Counted from the first letter of the stretch, positions 8,346-17,311 are shown. The stretch: 64,000 nucleotides of DNA from Mesorhizobium huakuii (GCF_014189455.1 NZ_CP050296.1:4832001-4896000); one strand, 5' to 3'. Translations and numbers: made by a program. The notes: generated by a model not told the origin, from the sequence alone.

Positions 8346-9503
8346 CTAGATCAGATCGGCCTTTGCCAGGTCGCGCATGAGATGGCTGGCGCCATAGGTC
8401 CAGTGCGGGCAGTCGGGCGACAGCCGCACCCGGTTGACCAGCGCGCCGAATTTTTCCGACGAGATGGTGACGATGTCGCCGACCTTGTGGGTAAACCCCT
8501 TGCCCTTTTCGCCACGGTCTTTCGACGGCACGAACATGGTGCCGAGATAGAGTGCCAGCCCGTCCGGATACTGGTGGTGGGGTCCCATCGCGGCGGCGAC
8601 CAGTTCTTGGGGCGAACGGCTGATCTCGGCCATCGAGCTTGCACCTTCCAGCGAGAAGCCATCCTCGCCCTCGACCTTGAGGCGCACCACCGCCTGCTTC
8701 ACATCCTTGATCGAGAACGTCTCGTCGAACAGACGGATGAAGGGGCCAAGCGACGCCGAAGCATTGTTGTCCTTGGCCTTGCCGAGCAGCAGCGCGGAAC
8801 GCCCTTCGACGTCGCGCAAATTGACGTCGTTGCCGATGGTGGCGCCGACGATCCGGCCGCTTGAGGCGGCGATCATGGCGATCTCCGGCTCCGGATTGTT
8901 CCAGGTCGACACCGGGTGCAGGCCGACATCGGCGCCGAAGCCGACCGAGGCCATCGGCTGGCACTTGGTGAAGATCTCGGCGTCGGGGCCAATGCCCACT
9001 TCCAGATATTGCGACCAGGCGCCGCGCGCAATCAGCTTGGCCTTGATCTCCATGGCTTCCGGCGAACCGGGCTTGAGCTTCGACAGATCATGGCCGATCA
9101 GCCCGGCAATGTCGGCACGGATGGCGTCGGCCTTCTCCGCCGAGCCGCGCGCCTGTTCCTCGATCACCCGTTCGAGCAGGCTGACGACGAAGGTCACGCC
9201 CGACGCCTTGACCGCCTGCAGGTCGACCGGGGAGAGGAGATAGGGCTTTGTCGGATCGCGCCTGGCCTGAAAACTGTTGGCCGCGATGTCATCGAGCGAG
9301 CCGATCGGCTTGCCCTTGGCCGAGCGCACATGTCCTGCCGGATCGGCCATTTCGCAGACGTCCCGCACGGTCGGCGCCGCGCTCGACGTGATATCGAAGA
9401 CGGTGCCGTCACGCACCGTGACCACCAGGGGATGCGAGGCATCGCTGGCCCTGGCGCGGCCGACAAAAAGGCCCTCAGCGGGCAGATGCGTCGGGTTCGT
9501 CAT
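8346..9503 (-). CDS. Fumarylacetoacetate hydrolase family protein (possible 2-keto-3-deoxy-pentonate dehydratase)
   Basis: 385 aa from ATG 9503, with AGAGGA 8 nt upstream. The C-terminal two thirds is the FAH fold: metal-binding and active-site patterns NNPEPEIAMI (near residue 225) and IGNDVNLRDVEG (near 245), and a conserved end with VGDIVTISSEKFG. Its length and N-terminal extension resemble the FAH-type 2-keto-3-deoxy-pentonate dehydratases (Caulobacter XylX type) rather than the short FAH enzymes. It is the first gene of the minus-strand sugar cluster, so a role in catabolising the imported sugar acid is plausible. The exact substrate is an inference from context. Confidence 0.75.
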   Translation of the reverse strand: MTNPTHLPAEGLFVGRARASDASHPLVVTVRDGTVFDITSSAAPTVRDVCEMADPAGHVRSAKGKPIGSLDDIAANSFQARRDPTKPYLLSPVDLQAVKASGVTFVVSLLERVIEEQARGSAEKADAIRADIAGLIGHDLSKLKPGSPEAMEIKAKLIARGAWSQYLEVGIGPDAEIFTKCQPMASVGFGADVGLHPVSTWNNPEPEIAMIAASSGRIVGATIGNDVNLRDVEGRSALLLGKAKDNNASASLGPFIRLFDETFSIKDVKQAVVRLKVEGEDGFSLEGASSMAEISRSPQELVAAAMGPHHQYPDGLALYLGTMFVPSKDRGEKGKGFTHKVGDIVTISSEKFGALVNRVRLSPDCPHWTYGASHLMRDLAKADLI

Positions 9504-9677
9504 GCTTGCGGTCCTCTGATCATCGAAAATGGGCTTGCCGGATCGGCGCGGCACTTTCACCGGATTCCGCTCAAAGGTCTATCCCATCGATGGCGATCCG
9601 AGCTGCTGTGTTCTGGCTGTGAAGTTCCGGCTTGCTGACGGTGGGGCCTGCGTTAGACGCGGTGGAAACCAGGGGAT

Positions 9678-9815
9678 TTTCAAAACCATGAAACCTTCGA
9701 CGGATTTTCATGCGGCACATCCAAACCCATACCGCTGCGGGCTCGACGGATCGAGACGTTGATCACAACCATTCTTTCCGACGGGATTTCGCTTGACAGT
9801 TTCATGAATATGAAA
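9678..9815. promoter_or_regulatory. Pair of TTTCA-N6-TGAAA operators in a divergent promoter region
   Basis: The 338-bp gap between the FAH-family gene and the ABC permease has no gene. It contains two 16-bp palindromes of the same form, TTTCAAAACCATGAAA (9678-9693) and TTTCATGAATATGAAA (9800-9815). An extra half-site TTTCATG (9706-9712) forms a second inverted repeat with CATGAAA at 9687-9693. A perfect TTGACA (9793-9798) abuts the second site. The likely reader is the XRE-cupin regulator at 12860-13468 or the LacI regulator; the sequence alone does not decide. Confidence 0.55.
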
Positions 9816-9841
9816 AAATCTTGGCTAATTTCAAATTCTCG

Positions 9842-10741
9842 ATGAGCAGGTCGATGTCGACCCTGATTGCTGCAGCAGAGGCGCCCGAGCCCCGGTCTTC
9901 GTCAGGCTTTCGGCTCGCCATGCTGTTGCCGGGGGCGCTGGTCACGTTCCTGCTGATCCTGTTTGCGCTTGGCCTGGTGCTGTTCCTCGCCTTCCGTGGC
10001 AATGACGGGTCGCTGCTCGGCGTCGGGCTGACCGTCGAAAACTTCGTCACCGTGGCCACCGATCCGCTCTACTGGACGGTGACACTGCGCTCGCTGGTCA
10101 TCGCCAGCCTGGTGACGCTGGCAACCGTCGTCACCGCCTATCCCGTCTCCTACTATCTCGCCTTCCATGCCGGGCGGCGGCGCGGCCTGCTCTTGTTCCT
10201 GGTGACGCTGCCGTTCTGGACGAGCTATCTCCTGCGCGTCTTCGCCTGGAAGATCGTGCTCGCCTATAACGGCGTCCTGAACTCGGCGCTGATCGAGAGC
10301 GGCGTCTGGTCGGAACCGACATTGGCCTTCCTCAACACGCCGGCGGCAGTAGTCGTCACGCTCGCCCACGCCTATGCGCCCTTCGCCATCCTGCCGATCT
10401 ATGTGGCGCTGGACACCATCCCGAAATCGCTGCTCGAGGCTGCCTCCGACCTTGGCGCACGGCCGTTCACCGCATTCCGCCGTGTCGTGCTGCCAAATTC
10501 GATGCCAGGCGTTCTGGCCGCGGCGCTTGTCGTCTTCGTGCCGACGGTCGGCGACTATGTCACGCCGGCCATGGTCGGCGGCCCGGCCAGCACCATGATC
10601 GGCTCGCTGATCCAGTCGCAGTTCGGCAAGGCCAATGACTGGCCGTTCGGCGCGGCCCTTTCGGTCTGCGTCATGCTGGTCATCCTTGTCGTGGTGCTGG
10701 TCGCACGCGGCGCCGACCGCAGATTTGGCAGCCGCACATGA
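9842..10741 (+). CDS. Polyamine-type ABC transporter permease (PotB family)
   Basis: About 299 aa. It is a BPD_transp_1 permease with six predicted helices. The EAA loop near residue 200 reads LLEAASDLGARPFTAFRRVVLPNSMPG, the contact for the ATPase. Start candidates are ATG 9842 and ATG 9854 (MSTLIAAAE). Neither has a strong ribosome site, and a TTG at 9821 is less likely. Its stop overlaps the next permease (ATGA at 10738), and the operon continues with binding protein, regulator, ATPase and aldehyde dehydrogenase. The family imports spermidine/putrescine or related organic cations. Confidence 0.9.
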   Translation: MSRSMSTLIAAAEAPEPRSSSGFRLAMLLPGALVTFLLILFALGLVLFLAFRGNDGSLLGVGLTVENFVTVATDPLYWTVTLRSLVIASLVTLATVVTAYPVSYYLAFHAGRRRGLLLFLVTLPFWTSYLLRVFAWKIVLAYNGVLNSALIESGVWSEPTLAFLNTPAAVVVTLAHAYAPFAILPIYVALDTIPKSLLEAASDLGARPFTAFRRVVLPNSMPGVLAAALVVFVPTVGDYVTPAMVGGPASTMIGSLIQSQFGKANDWPFGAALSVCVMLVILVVVLVARGADRRFGSRT

Positions 10742-11559
10742 AAGCCGAACGCGCCGACACGAAACGCGATGGCCGCTGGCTCGGCCTCTACGTGCTTGCC
10801 TATCTGGTGTTTCTCTACCTGCCGGTCCTGCTGATCCCGCTGTTTTCCTTCAACAATTCCATCCAGGCGGCGTTTCCGCTGCAGGGCTTCACGCTGCAAT
10901 GGTACCAGACGCTCTACGGCAATCCGGCGCTTTCGGGCGCGCTCGCCAACAGCCTCGTCATCGCCGCCGTCGCCGCTTCCGGCGCGACGCTGTGCGGCAT
11001 CACCGTGTCCTATATGGACCTCTATGGTCGCTCGCCGCTTGCCCCCACCATCAGCGCCATCGCCCGGCTGCCGATCCTCATCCCCGGCGTCATCGTCGGC
11101 ATATCGCTGCTGATCCTGGTCAACCTCATCGGCCTTGGACCATCGCGCGTCGCCATAGTGCTCGGCCACATACTGGTGGCGTTGCCGACCACGGTGGTCG
11201 TCATGCGTAGCCGTTTCGCCGCCATCCCAAAAACCGTTCGCGAGGCGGCGCTCGACCTCGGCGCCTCCGACTGGACGACGTTCCGGCGCGTCATGCTGCC
11301 GCTCAGCCTGCCGGCCGTGCTGTCGGCCTTCATGCTCGCCTTTCTGATCTCCTTCGACGAGTTCATCGTCGTCTTCTTTCTCGCCGGAACCGAGCCGACC
11401 CTGCCGCTCTACATCTGGAGCCAGCTGCGCTTCCCCCGCTCGCTGCCGACCGTCATGGCACTGGGGACGGTGATCCTGGCCGTGTCCTTCATCATCGCCG
11501 GCACCGCCGAGATCCTGCGCCATCGCGGGCTCGGCGCCGCACGCCGCAATCCAGCCTGA
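10738..11559 (+). CDS. Polyamine-type ABC transporter permease (PotC family)
   Basis: 273 aa, second BPD_transp_1 permease, partner of the gene it overlaps by 4 bp. The N-terminal helix contains LAYLVFLYLPVLLIPLFSFN, the FNNS motif common in PotC proteins. The EAA loop REAALDLGASDWTTFRRVMLPLSLP lies near residue 163, and the motif SFDEFIVVFF near 206 is characteristic of this family. A heterodimeric PotB/PotC channel is expected. The binding-protein gene follows 26 bp downstream with a good AGAGGAG ribosome site. Confidence 0.92.
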   Translation: MKAERADTKRDGRWLGLYVLAYLVFLYLPVLLIPLFSFNNSIQAAFPLQGFTLQWYQTLYGNPALSGALANSLVIAAVAASGATLCGITVSYMDLYGRSPLAPTISAIARLPILIPGVIVGISLLILVNLIGLGPSRVAIVLGHILVALPTTVVVMRSRFAAIPKTVREAALDLGASDWTTFRRVMLPLSLPAVLSAFMLAFLISFDEFIVVFFLAGTEPTLPLYIWSQLRFPRSLPTVMALGTVILAVSFIIAGTAEILRHRGLGAARRNPA

Positions 11560-11585
11560 CCACAACAAAGAAGAGGAGAACGAAA

Positions 11586-12656
11586 ATGACCTTCCACCTG
11601 AAATCGATAACCGGACACAAAGCTCGCGCCGGTCTCGCCGCGCTGGCGCTCGCACTGTCGTCGACCGTGGCGCTGGCCGCCGAAAAGCTGCAATATTTCA
11701 CCTGGTCGGGATACGAACTGCCCGACTTCAACAAGAGCTTCCTGGCCGCCCATCCCGATGGCGTCGAGGCGTCGATCTTCGGTGACGACGACGATGCCTT
11801 CACCAAGGTCAAGGCCGGCTTCCGTCCTGATATCGCGCATCCCTGCTATGACAAGGTGGCGCGCTGGAACAAGGAAGGCCTGCTGCAGCCGATCGACACC
11901 AAGCGCATCAAGAACTGGGATTCGATCTTCCCGGTGTTCAAGAACCTGCCCGACCTGCAGGCCGGCGACGGCAAGGTCTGGATGGTGCCGTGGGACTGGG
12001 GCAACACCTCGATCCTCTACCGCACCGATCTGGTGAAGAACCCCGAGGCGAGCTGGAACCTGCTTTGGGACAAGCAATATGCCGGCCGCATGGCGACCAT
12101 CGACGCCGTCCATGACACGCCGATCGTCGCCGCGCTTCTCGCCGGCGTGAACCCCTTCGACATGACGCCCGCTGAGATGGACAAGGTCGCGGCAAAGCTG
12201 CGCGAACAGCGGCCGCTGCTGTCGAGCTACACCACCGACATGACGTCGGTCGAGCAGGCTCTGGCCAGCGGCCAGCTGGTCGCCGCCATGACCTGGAACG
12301 CGTCGGCCACCTCGCTGAAGAAGCAGGGCGTGCCGGTCGAGTTCATGAAGCCGAAGGAAGGCATGCTGACCTGGGCCTGCGGCTTCGTCATGCTGAAGGA
12401 CGCCAAGAATGTCGATCTCGCCTACGACTTCATCAACAGCCGGCTGGACGCCGATTCGGGCAAGTTTCTCATTCAGTCCTACGGCTATGGCAGTTCGCTG
12501 AGCACTGCTTTCGCCGGCGTGGCGAAGGATGAACTGGAGAAGCTGCAACTGCCGTCCGATCCGGAAGTGATGCTGAAAAGCACGATCTTCACCGGGCCGA
12601 TGAAGCAGAATGACGATGTGGCGAAGATGTTTGAGAAGGTGAAGGCTGGCGGGTGA
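11586..12656 (+). CDS. Polyamine-type ABC transporter substrate-binding protein (PotD/PotF family)
   Basis: 356 aa. A signal peptide occupies residues 1-32 (ARAGLAALALALSSTVALAA), with the mature protein starting near EKLQYFTWSGY. The YFTWSGYELPDF start and the later VPWDWGNTSILYRTD segment are typical of SBP_bac_6/8 polyamine-binding proteins, where W/D/Y residues line the cation site. The neighbouring aldehyde dehydrogenase and PuuR-like regulator support a polyamine or other amine substrate. A 200-bp palindromic repeat separates it from the regulator, so this junction may carry transcript processing. Confidence 0.9.
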   Translation: MTFHLKSITGHKARAGLAALALALSSTVALAAEKLQYFTWSGYELPDFNKSFLAAHPDGVEASIFGDDDDAFTKVKAGFRPDIAHPCYDKVARWNKEGLLQPIDTKRIKNWDSIFPVFKNLPDLQAGDGKVWMVPWDWGNTSILYRTDLVKNPEASWNLLWDKQYAGRMATIDAVHDTPIVAALLAGVNPFDMTPAEMDKVAAKLREQRPLLSSYTTDMTSVEQALASGQLVAAMTWNASATSLKKQGVPVEFMKPKEGMLTWACGFVMLKDAKNVDLAYDFINSRLDADSGKFLIQSYGYGSSLSTAFAGVAKDELEKLQLPSDPEVMLKSTIFTGPMKQNDDVAKMFEKVKAGG

Positions 12657-12665
12657 GGCTGCGGC

Positions 12666-12810
12666 CTTCCTTCTCCCTTTGTGGGAGAAGGTGGATCGGC
12701 GCGCAGCGCCGAGACGGATGAGGGGTGCGTGACGGATCGCCTTCCTCGCCAAGCTGGAACACCCCTCATCCGTCGCCTTCGGCGACACCTTCTCCCACAA
12801 GGGGAGAAGG
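12666..12810. repeat. Interspersed palindromic repeat (large, hairpin-within-hairpin type)
   Basis: Long imperfect inverted repeat between the binding protein and the XRE gene. The outer arms are each a small hairpin (CTTCTCCCTTTGTGGGAGAAG on the left, CTTCTCCCACAAGGGGAGAAG on the right). The inner arms GACGGATGAGGGGTG and CACCCCTCATCCGTC flank about 35 bp. Similar elements occur at 17899-18060, 35147-35382 and 59713-61034 in this window. It has no coding capacity and is probably transcribed as part of the operon. Confidence 0.75.
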
Positions 12811-12859
12811 GGGAGCTTTTCGACGTTGCGCCGCGCCAAAGAAGAGACAAGGACGAACG

Positions 12860-13468
12860 ATGGACATAGTCGACGAAGCTGCTGAACGGCCCAAGGACGA
12901 TGCCGACGTGCGCGTCGGCCGGCGCGTACGGGCGCTGCGGCTGGAGCGAAAGCTATCGCTAGCCGAGCTGGCGGCAAAAGCCGGCGTGTCGATCGGTGCG
13001 CTGAGCCAGATCGAGCGCGGCATGTCCTCGCTGCGCGTCAAGGTGATCTGGCCGCTCGCCGCCGCCCTCGACATCGAGCCGTCGGCGCTGATCGCCGACG
13101 GCAATGATGCCGTCAACGATCTCTATTGCGTGCGTGCCAACAGCCGCCGCGCGATTCCCGTGAAGTCGGAAGGCATCGCCAAGGCGCTGCTGTCGCCGCC
13201 GGGCGCGACGCTGACCGGCATGCTGGTGACGGTGGAAGCCGGCGGTGGCACGGCGGAAGCCTATGCCCATGCCGGCCATGAATTCGGCTATGTGCTGTCG
13301 GGCGAGGTCGAGCTGGTGGTGGATTCGACAAAATACGGGCTGAAGACCGGCGACAGTTTTGCCTTCAAGAGCACGCTTTTGCACGCCTTCCGCAATCCCG
13401 GCGCCGAGCAGTGCCAGATACTCTGGGTCAACACCACGAAACCCTCCGAGGTTCGCGATGGCGCCTGA
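12860..13468 (+). CDS. XRE family regulator with C-terminal cupin domain (PuuR-like)
   Basis: 202 aa, start ATG 12860 with AAGGA upstream. Residues about 16-72 form an HTH_3 domain: VRALRLERKLSLAELAAKAG, then VSIGALSQIERG. Residues about 110-190 form a cupin with HEFGYVLSGEVELVVD and a final LLHAFRNPG. This architecture is that of PuuR and related amine or amino-acid catabolism regulators, where the cupin senses the substrate. It lies inside the transport operon, and the ATPase start (13458) lies within its last codons. It is a candidate reader of the TTTCA-N6-TGAAA sites at 9678-9815. Confidence 0.9.
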   Translation: MDIVDEAAERPKDDADVRVGRRVRALRLERKLSLAELAAKAGVSIGALSQIERGMSSLRVKVIWPLAAALDIEPSALIADGNDAVNDLYCVRANSRRAIPVKSEGIAKALLSPPGATLTGMLVTVEAGGGTAEAYAHAGHEFGYVLSGEVELVVDSTKYGLKTGDSFAFKSTLLHAFRNPGAEQCQILWVNTTKPSEVRDGA

Positions 13469-14543
13469 TCCGCTCGTCCGCCTGCAGGCGGTCTCGAAGG
13501 TTTTTCCCGGCGGCATTGTCGGGCTCGATGCCGTCGATCTCGACATTATCAGCGGCGAGTTCATCACGCTGCTTGGGCCGTCGGGCTGTGGCAAGACCAC
13601 CAGCCTGCGCGTCATTGCCGGCTTCGAAAGCCCGTCGAGCGGCAAGGTCTTGCTCGACGGCCGCGATATCACCGCGCTTCGGCCCTTCGACCGGCCGGTC
13701 AACACCGTGTTCCAGGATTACGCGCTGTTTCCGCATATGAACGTCGCCGAAAATGTCGGCTTCGGCCTGTCCCTGCGCAAACCGTCCGGCTCCGAGCAGG
13801 CAAAGCGGGTCGGGGAAGCCCTCGACATGGTCGGTCTCGCCGACAAGCTTCGCGCCCGTGTTTCGGAACTCTCAGGCGGCCAGCGCCAGCGTGTCGCACT
13901 TGCTCGCGCCATCGTCTGCGAGCCGCGCGTGCTGCTCCTCGACGAGCCGCTGTCGGCGCTCGACGCGCATCTGCGCGAGCAGATGCAGGTCGAGTTGAAG
14001 CGGCTGCAATCGCGGCTTGGCACCACCTTCGTCATGGTCACCCATGACCAGACCGAGGCGCTGTCGATCTCCGACCGCATCGTCGTCATGAACAAGGGCC
14101 GCATCGAGCAGATCGCGCCGCCGGCGACGCTCTATGACCGGCCCGCCACGAAGTTCGTGGCGAGCTTCATCGGCACCATGAATCTGCTGCAGTCGTATTT
14201 TGTCGGCCGCGATGGCGATCGCCTGCGCTTCACGGCCGGCACCTTGCCGCTGGAAGCCATCTCTGAAACCGGCCAGTCACCCGGCGAAGGCGAGATGCGC
14301 ACCATCGGCGTGCGCCCGGAGGACTTGCTGGCGGCCACAGAGGCGACCGAAGGAACCGCGCCGGCGCGCGTCAACAGCATCGTCTTCCACGGCCGCACCT
14401 TGCGGCTGCATGCTGAACTGGGGCAGGGGTTGCCGGTGGTGATCGATGCACCACGCCAGGCCGAGGGTTTTCAATTCAGCGTCGGCGACGTGGCGCATAT
14501 CAGTCTGCGCCGTGGCGCCAACTGCCCTATGCTCCCCGCATAG
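13458..14543 (+). CDS. Polyamine-type ABC transporter ATP-binding protein (PotA family)
   Basis: 361 aa from ATG 13458, with GAGG 6 nt upstream inside the regulator gene. Walker A is GPSGCGKTTSLRVIAG, the Q-loop VFQDYALFPHMNV, the signature LSGGQRQRVALARAIV, Walker B VLLLDEPLSALD and the H-loop VMVTHDQTEA. A C-terminal TOBE domain (about residues 280-355; IGVRPEDLLAA) is present as in PotA/UgpC ATPases. It is separated from its permeases by the binding protein and regulator genes, a less common order, and overlaps the regulator, so regulator and ATPase are probably coupled in translation. Confidence 0.92.
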   Translation: MAPDPLVRLQAVSKVFPGGIVGLDAVDLDIISGEFITLLGPSGCGKTTSLRVIAGFESPSSGKVLLDGRDITALRPFDRPVNTVFQDYALFPHMNVAENVGFGLSLRKPSGSEQAKRVGEALDMVGLADKLRARVSELSGGQRQRVALARAIVCEPRVLLLDEPLSALDAHLREQMQVELKRLQSRLGTTFVMVTHDQTEALSISDRIVVMNKGRIEQIAPPATLYDRPATKFVASFIGTMNLLQSYFVGRDGDRLRFTAGTLPLEAISETGQSPGEGEMRTIGVRPEDLLAATEATEGTAPARVNSIVFHGRTLRLHAELGQGLPVVIDAPRQAEGFQFSVGDVAHISLRRGANCPMLPA

Positions 14544-14581
14544 GCTGACCATCCATTTCCCAAAAAATTGGAGTATTTCCC

Positions 14582-16009
14582 TTGAGCAATCATCTCAACT
14601 TCTTCATCGACGGCAAATGGGTGGCGCCGGTGGTACCGGCGACGCTCGACGTGATCGACCCGTCCACCGAAGAGGCCTACACGAAGATCTCGGTGGGCTC
14701 GAAGGCCGATGTCGACAAGGCAGTCGCCGCCGCCAAGGCGGCCTTCCCGTCGTTCTCGCAGACCAGCAAGGCCGAGCGCCTGAAGCTTCTGAAGCGCATC
14801 CTCGAGGTCTACAACGAGCGCTACGAAGACATCGCCCAGGCGGTCAGCCAGGAGATGGGCGCGCCGATCACCTGGGCACGCGAGGCGCAGGCCTGGGCGG
14901 GCAGGGCGCATATGGAAGCCACCATCAAAGCCTTGGAGGACTATGAATTCCAGGAGAAGCGCGGCGGCACCATGGTGGTCAAGGAGGCGATCGGCGTCTG
15001 CGCGCTGATCACGCCGTGGAACTGGCCGCTCAACCAGATCGTCTGCAAGGTGGCGCCGGCGATCGCCGCCGGCTGCACCGTGGTGCTGAAGCCTTCGGAA
15101 ATCGCGCCGATCAGCGGCATCGTGTTCTCCGAGGTGATGGAAGCCGCCGGCACGCCGAAGGGCGTCTACAACATGATCAACGGCAACGGTCCGGATGTCG
15201 GCCAGATCATGGCCGGCCACGCGGACGTCGACATGGTGTCCTTCACCGGTTCGACCCGCGCCGGCATCATCGTCGCACAGACGGCGGCGCAGACGGTCAA
15301 GCGCGTGGCGCAGGAACTCGGTGGAAAGTCGGCCAACATCGTGCTGCCCGACGCCGATTTCGAAACGGCGGTGCGCAAGGGCGTCGAGGGCTGCTTCGGC
15401 AACAGCGGCCAGTCCTGCGATGCACCGACGCGCATGCTGGTGCCGGCTGCCCGCCATGACGAGGCGCTCGCCATCGCCAAGAAGGCCGCCGAAGCCCACA
15501 ATGTCGGCGATCCCCGCTCGGAGGACACCAAGCTCGGCCCGGTCGTCTCCAACATCCAGTACGACAAGATCCAGCGGCTGATCGAAGCCGGCATCAAGGA
15601 AGGTGCGACCCTGGTCACTGGCGGTCCTGGCCGGCCGGAGCACCTCAATCGTGGTTACTATGTCCGCCCGACCGTGTTCGGCCATGTCACACCGGGCATG
15701 ACCATCGAGAAGGAAGAGATCTTCGGCCCGGTGCTGTCGGTCATCTCCTATAAGGACGACGACGACGCGGTGAAGATCGCCAACGACACCGTCTACGGCC
15801 TCGCCGCCTACGTGCAGTCGCAGGACATAGAGCGCGCCCGCAAGGTGGCCGCGCAGCTGCGCGCCGGGCAGGTTTCGATCAACTATCCGGAATGGGACAC
15901 GTTCGCGCCCTTCGGTGGCTACAAACAGTCCGGCAACGGCCGCGAATATGCGGATTGGGCCATCCACGATTTCCTGGAGGTCAAGGGCATCATCGGCTAC
16001 GGGGCGTAG
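14582..16009 (+). CDS. Aldehyde dehydrogenase family protein
   Basis: 475 aa. The start is a TTG at 14582, with GGAG (14570-14573) 8 nt upstream. NAD(P)-dependent ALDH features: PWNWPLNQIVCKVAPAIAAG near residue 140, the general base in LGGKSANIVLPD near 250, the nucleophile cysteine in GNSGQSCDAPTRM near 280, and EEIFGPVLSVI near 380. It follows the amine ABC transporter genes by 38 bp, so it probably oxidises the aldehyde produced from the imported amine. A strong terminator at 16054-16093 ends the operon. The natural aldehyde cannot be named from sequence. Confidence 0.9.
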   Translation: MSNHLNFFIDGKWVAPVVPATLDVIDPSTEEAYTKISVGSKADVDKAVAAAKAAFPSFSQTSKAERLKLLKRILEVYNERYEDIAQAVSQEMGAPITWAREAQAWAGRAHMEATIKALEDYEFQEKRGGTMVVKEAIGVCALITPWNWPLNQIVCKVAPAIAAGCTVVLKPSEIAPISGIVFSEVMEAAGTPKGVYNMINGNGPDVGQIMAGHADVDMVSFTGSTRAGIIVAQTAAQTVKRVAQELGGKSANIVLPDADFETAVRKGVEGCFGNSGQSCDAPTRMLVPAARHDEALAIAKKAAEAHNVGDPRSEDTKLGPVVSNIQYDKIQRLIEAGIKEGATLVTGGPGRPEHLNRGYYVRPTVFGHVTPGMTIEKEEIFGPVLSVISYKDDDDAVKIANDTVYGLAAYVQSQDIERARKVAAQLRAGQVSINYPEWDTFAPFGGYKQSGNGREYADWAIHDFLEVKGIIGYGA

Positions 16010-16053
16010 GCTTCGAGAGCCCTGCTCGGCGGGCTCCCTCACTCTTGATGTTG

Positions 16054-16093
16054 CAGGCGCTGATGCGGAGAGCATCAGCGCCTGTTTCGTTTT
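16054..16093 (+). terminator. Rho-independent terminator of the amine transport/ALDH operon
   Basis: Perfect 13-bp stem, CAGGCGCTGATGC (16054-16066) with GCATCAGCGCCTG (16072-16084), 5-nt loop GGAGA, followed by TTTCGTTTTC. It lies 45 bp after the aldehyde dehydrogenase stop. Confidence 0.92.
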
Positions 16094-16160
16094 CACTTGA
16101 TTTGTTCACTTTTTGTTCTATTGTTCTCGACTGGATTCAATTTGCCGAACGAGTTCCGTC

Positions 16161-16778
16161 ATGAGTAGGCAACCTGCATTCGCAAAGAACGGTCAGTCCT
16201 CTTTTCCATTTAAGGAACCGAGTCCGGTCCGGGAGCCGCATCTGTTCTACGCATTCCTGGTCGAAGCCCCGGTTAACGGGATGCTGCGGCGCAGGGCCGA
16301 GCACTACAATCAGGAACTGGGGTTGCGAGGGTGGCTGACGCCAGCCGGTCAAATACACATAACCCTGATGGGCCTTGGCGACGGCAAACAGGAGCGTGTG
16401 GTGAAGATCGCGCGCCATGTCGGCTTGCTGATACAGGCCACGCCATTCGACGTTTGCTTCGATCGCCTGTCGGCTTTCGGTGGCGGGGCGCTGGTGTTTC
16501 GCGGCAGCAACCATTCGCCGGCCCTGCAAGCCTTCTGGCGCAAGCTCTCTGCTGTAATCGACGACAGCCCGCTGCAGCCGTTCGTCACGAGCTCGTTGGA
16601 GCCACATGTTACGCTGCTTCGTGACAGACGAGGCGTGCCGAAAGTGCGGGAACAGATTGTTGAGCCGATGTCCTGGACGGTGCGCAGCTTTGCGCTGATC
16701 CGCAGCTATCAGGGCGAACACGAATGTCCAGCGATCTGGCAATTGACCGGCCAGGACGATTCCCTGGCCGGCATGTGA
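16161..16778 (+). CDS. 2'-5' RNA ligase / 2H phosphoesterase family protein
   Basis: 205 aa from ATG 16161. The two catalytic H-x-T motifs of the 2H superfamily are present and correctly spaced: HITLMGLG near residue 66 and HVTLLRD near residue 153. Family members hydrolyse or ligate 2'-5' or cyclic phosphates in RNA or small nucleotides. No helicase or other fused domain is present. It is a single gene between two terminators or long gaps. The ribosome site is weak, so expression may be low. The physiological substrate is unknown. Confidence 0.85.
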   Translation: MSRQPAFAKNGQSSFPFKEPSPVREPHLFYAFLVEAPVNGMLRRRAEHYNQELGLRGWLTPAGQIHITLMGLGDGKQERVVKIARHVGLLIQATPFDVCFDRLSAFGGGALVFRGSNHSPALQAFWRKLSAVIDDSPLQPFVTSSLEPHVTLLRDRRGVPKVREQIVEPMSWTVRSFALIRSYQGEHECPAIWQLTGQDDSLAGM

Positions 16779-16906
16779 GAACTCGTCGTCACACAGCCGC
16801 GCTATATTGATCGTCCTGACACGGCTTGTCAGCTGTCGTGCGGGCGAAGGTGGCGGGCCAGCAGGCCGTTCCCTATTTGCAGTGCGTCTGAACAGGAGGA
16901 ACCCAC

Positions 16907-17260
16907 ATGACCATAGCGGAAATTGCCAAGGATTTCACCGAGCTCCTCAAGCAGGGAGACCATGCCGGTGCCGCCGAAAAGTACAATGCCGACGACATTG
17001 CCAGTTATGAAGCCATGGAGGGGCCGATGGCCGTCAGCCATGGCAAGGAGGCCCTCAAACAGAAGGGCCAGTGGTGGCAAGAGAACCACGAAGTGCATGG
17101 CGGTTCGGTCGAAGGGCCCTATGTCAATGGCCACCAGTTCGCGGTGCGCTTCACCTTCGACATAACGCCCAAGGCCACCGGCCAGCGTGTCACCATGGAT
17201 GAGGTCGGCCTGTACACGGTCAAGAACGGCAAGATCGCCGAAGAGCGCTTTTACTACTGA
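16907..17260 (+). CDS. SnoaL-like / NTF2-like superfamily protein
   Basis: 117 aa, start ATG 16907 behind AGGAGG. A small single-domain cone-shaped NTF2-like fold is suggested by an N-terminal helix (AEIAKDFTELLKQGDHAGAAEKY), the central KQKGQWWQENHEVHG and the C-terminal strands ending KNGKIAEERFYY. Proteins of this kind are often steroid isomerase-like or stress-related and of unknown substrate. No signal peptide. Monocistronic, with a hairpin 50 bp downstream. Confidence 0.75.
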   Translation: MTIAEIAKDFTELLKQGDHAGAAEKYNADDIASYEAMEGPMAVSHGKEALKQKGQWWQENHEVHGGSVEGPYVNGHQFAVRFTFDITPKATGQRVTMDEVGLYTVKNGKIAEERFYY

Positions 17261-17311
17261 GGCCGGAAATACCTTCGGAGTGCTCTCTTCGCTGCAAGGT
17301 TGAAAAATGAG

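Noticed and set aside
11409..12977. 522-aa minus-strand frame opposite the PotD-like gene
   Set aside because: Shadow of a clear periplasmic binding-protein gene.
14471..16096. 541-aa minus-strand frame opposite the aldehyde dehydrogenase
   Set aside because: The plus-strand ALDH carries catalytic Cys and Glu motifs; the minus frame is a low-complexity shadow.
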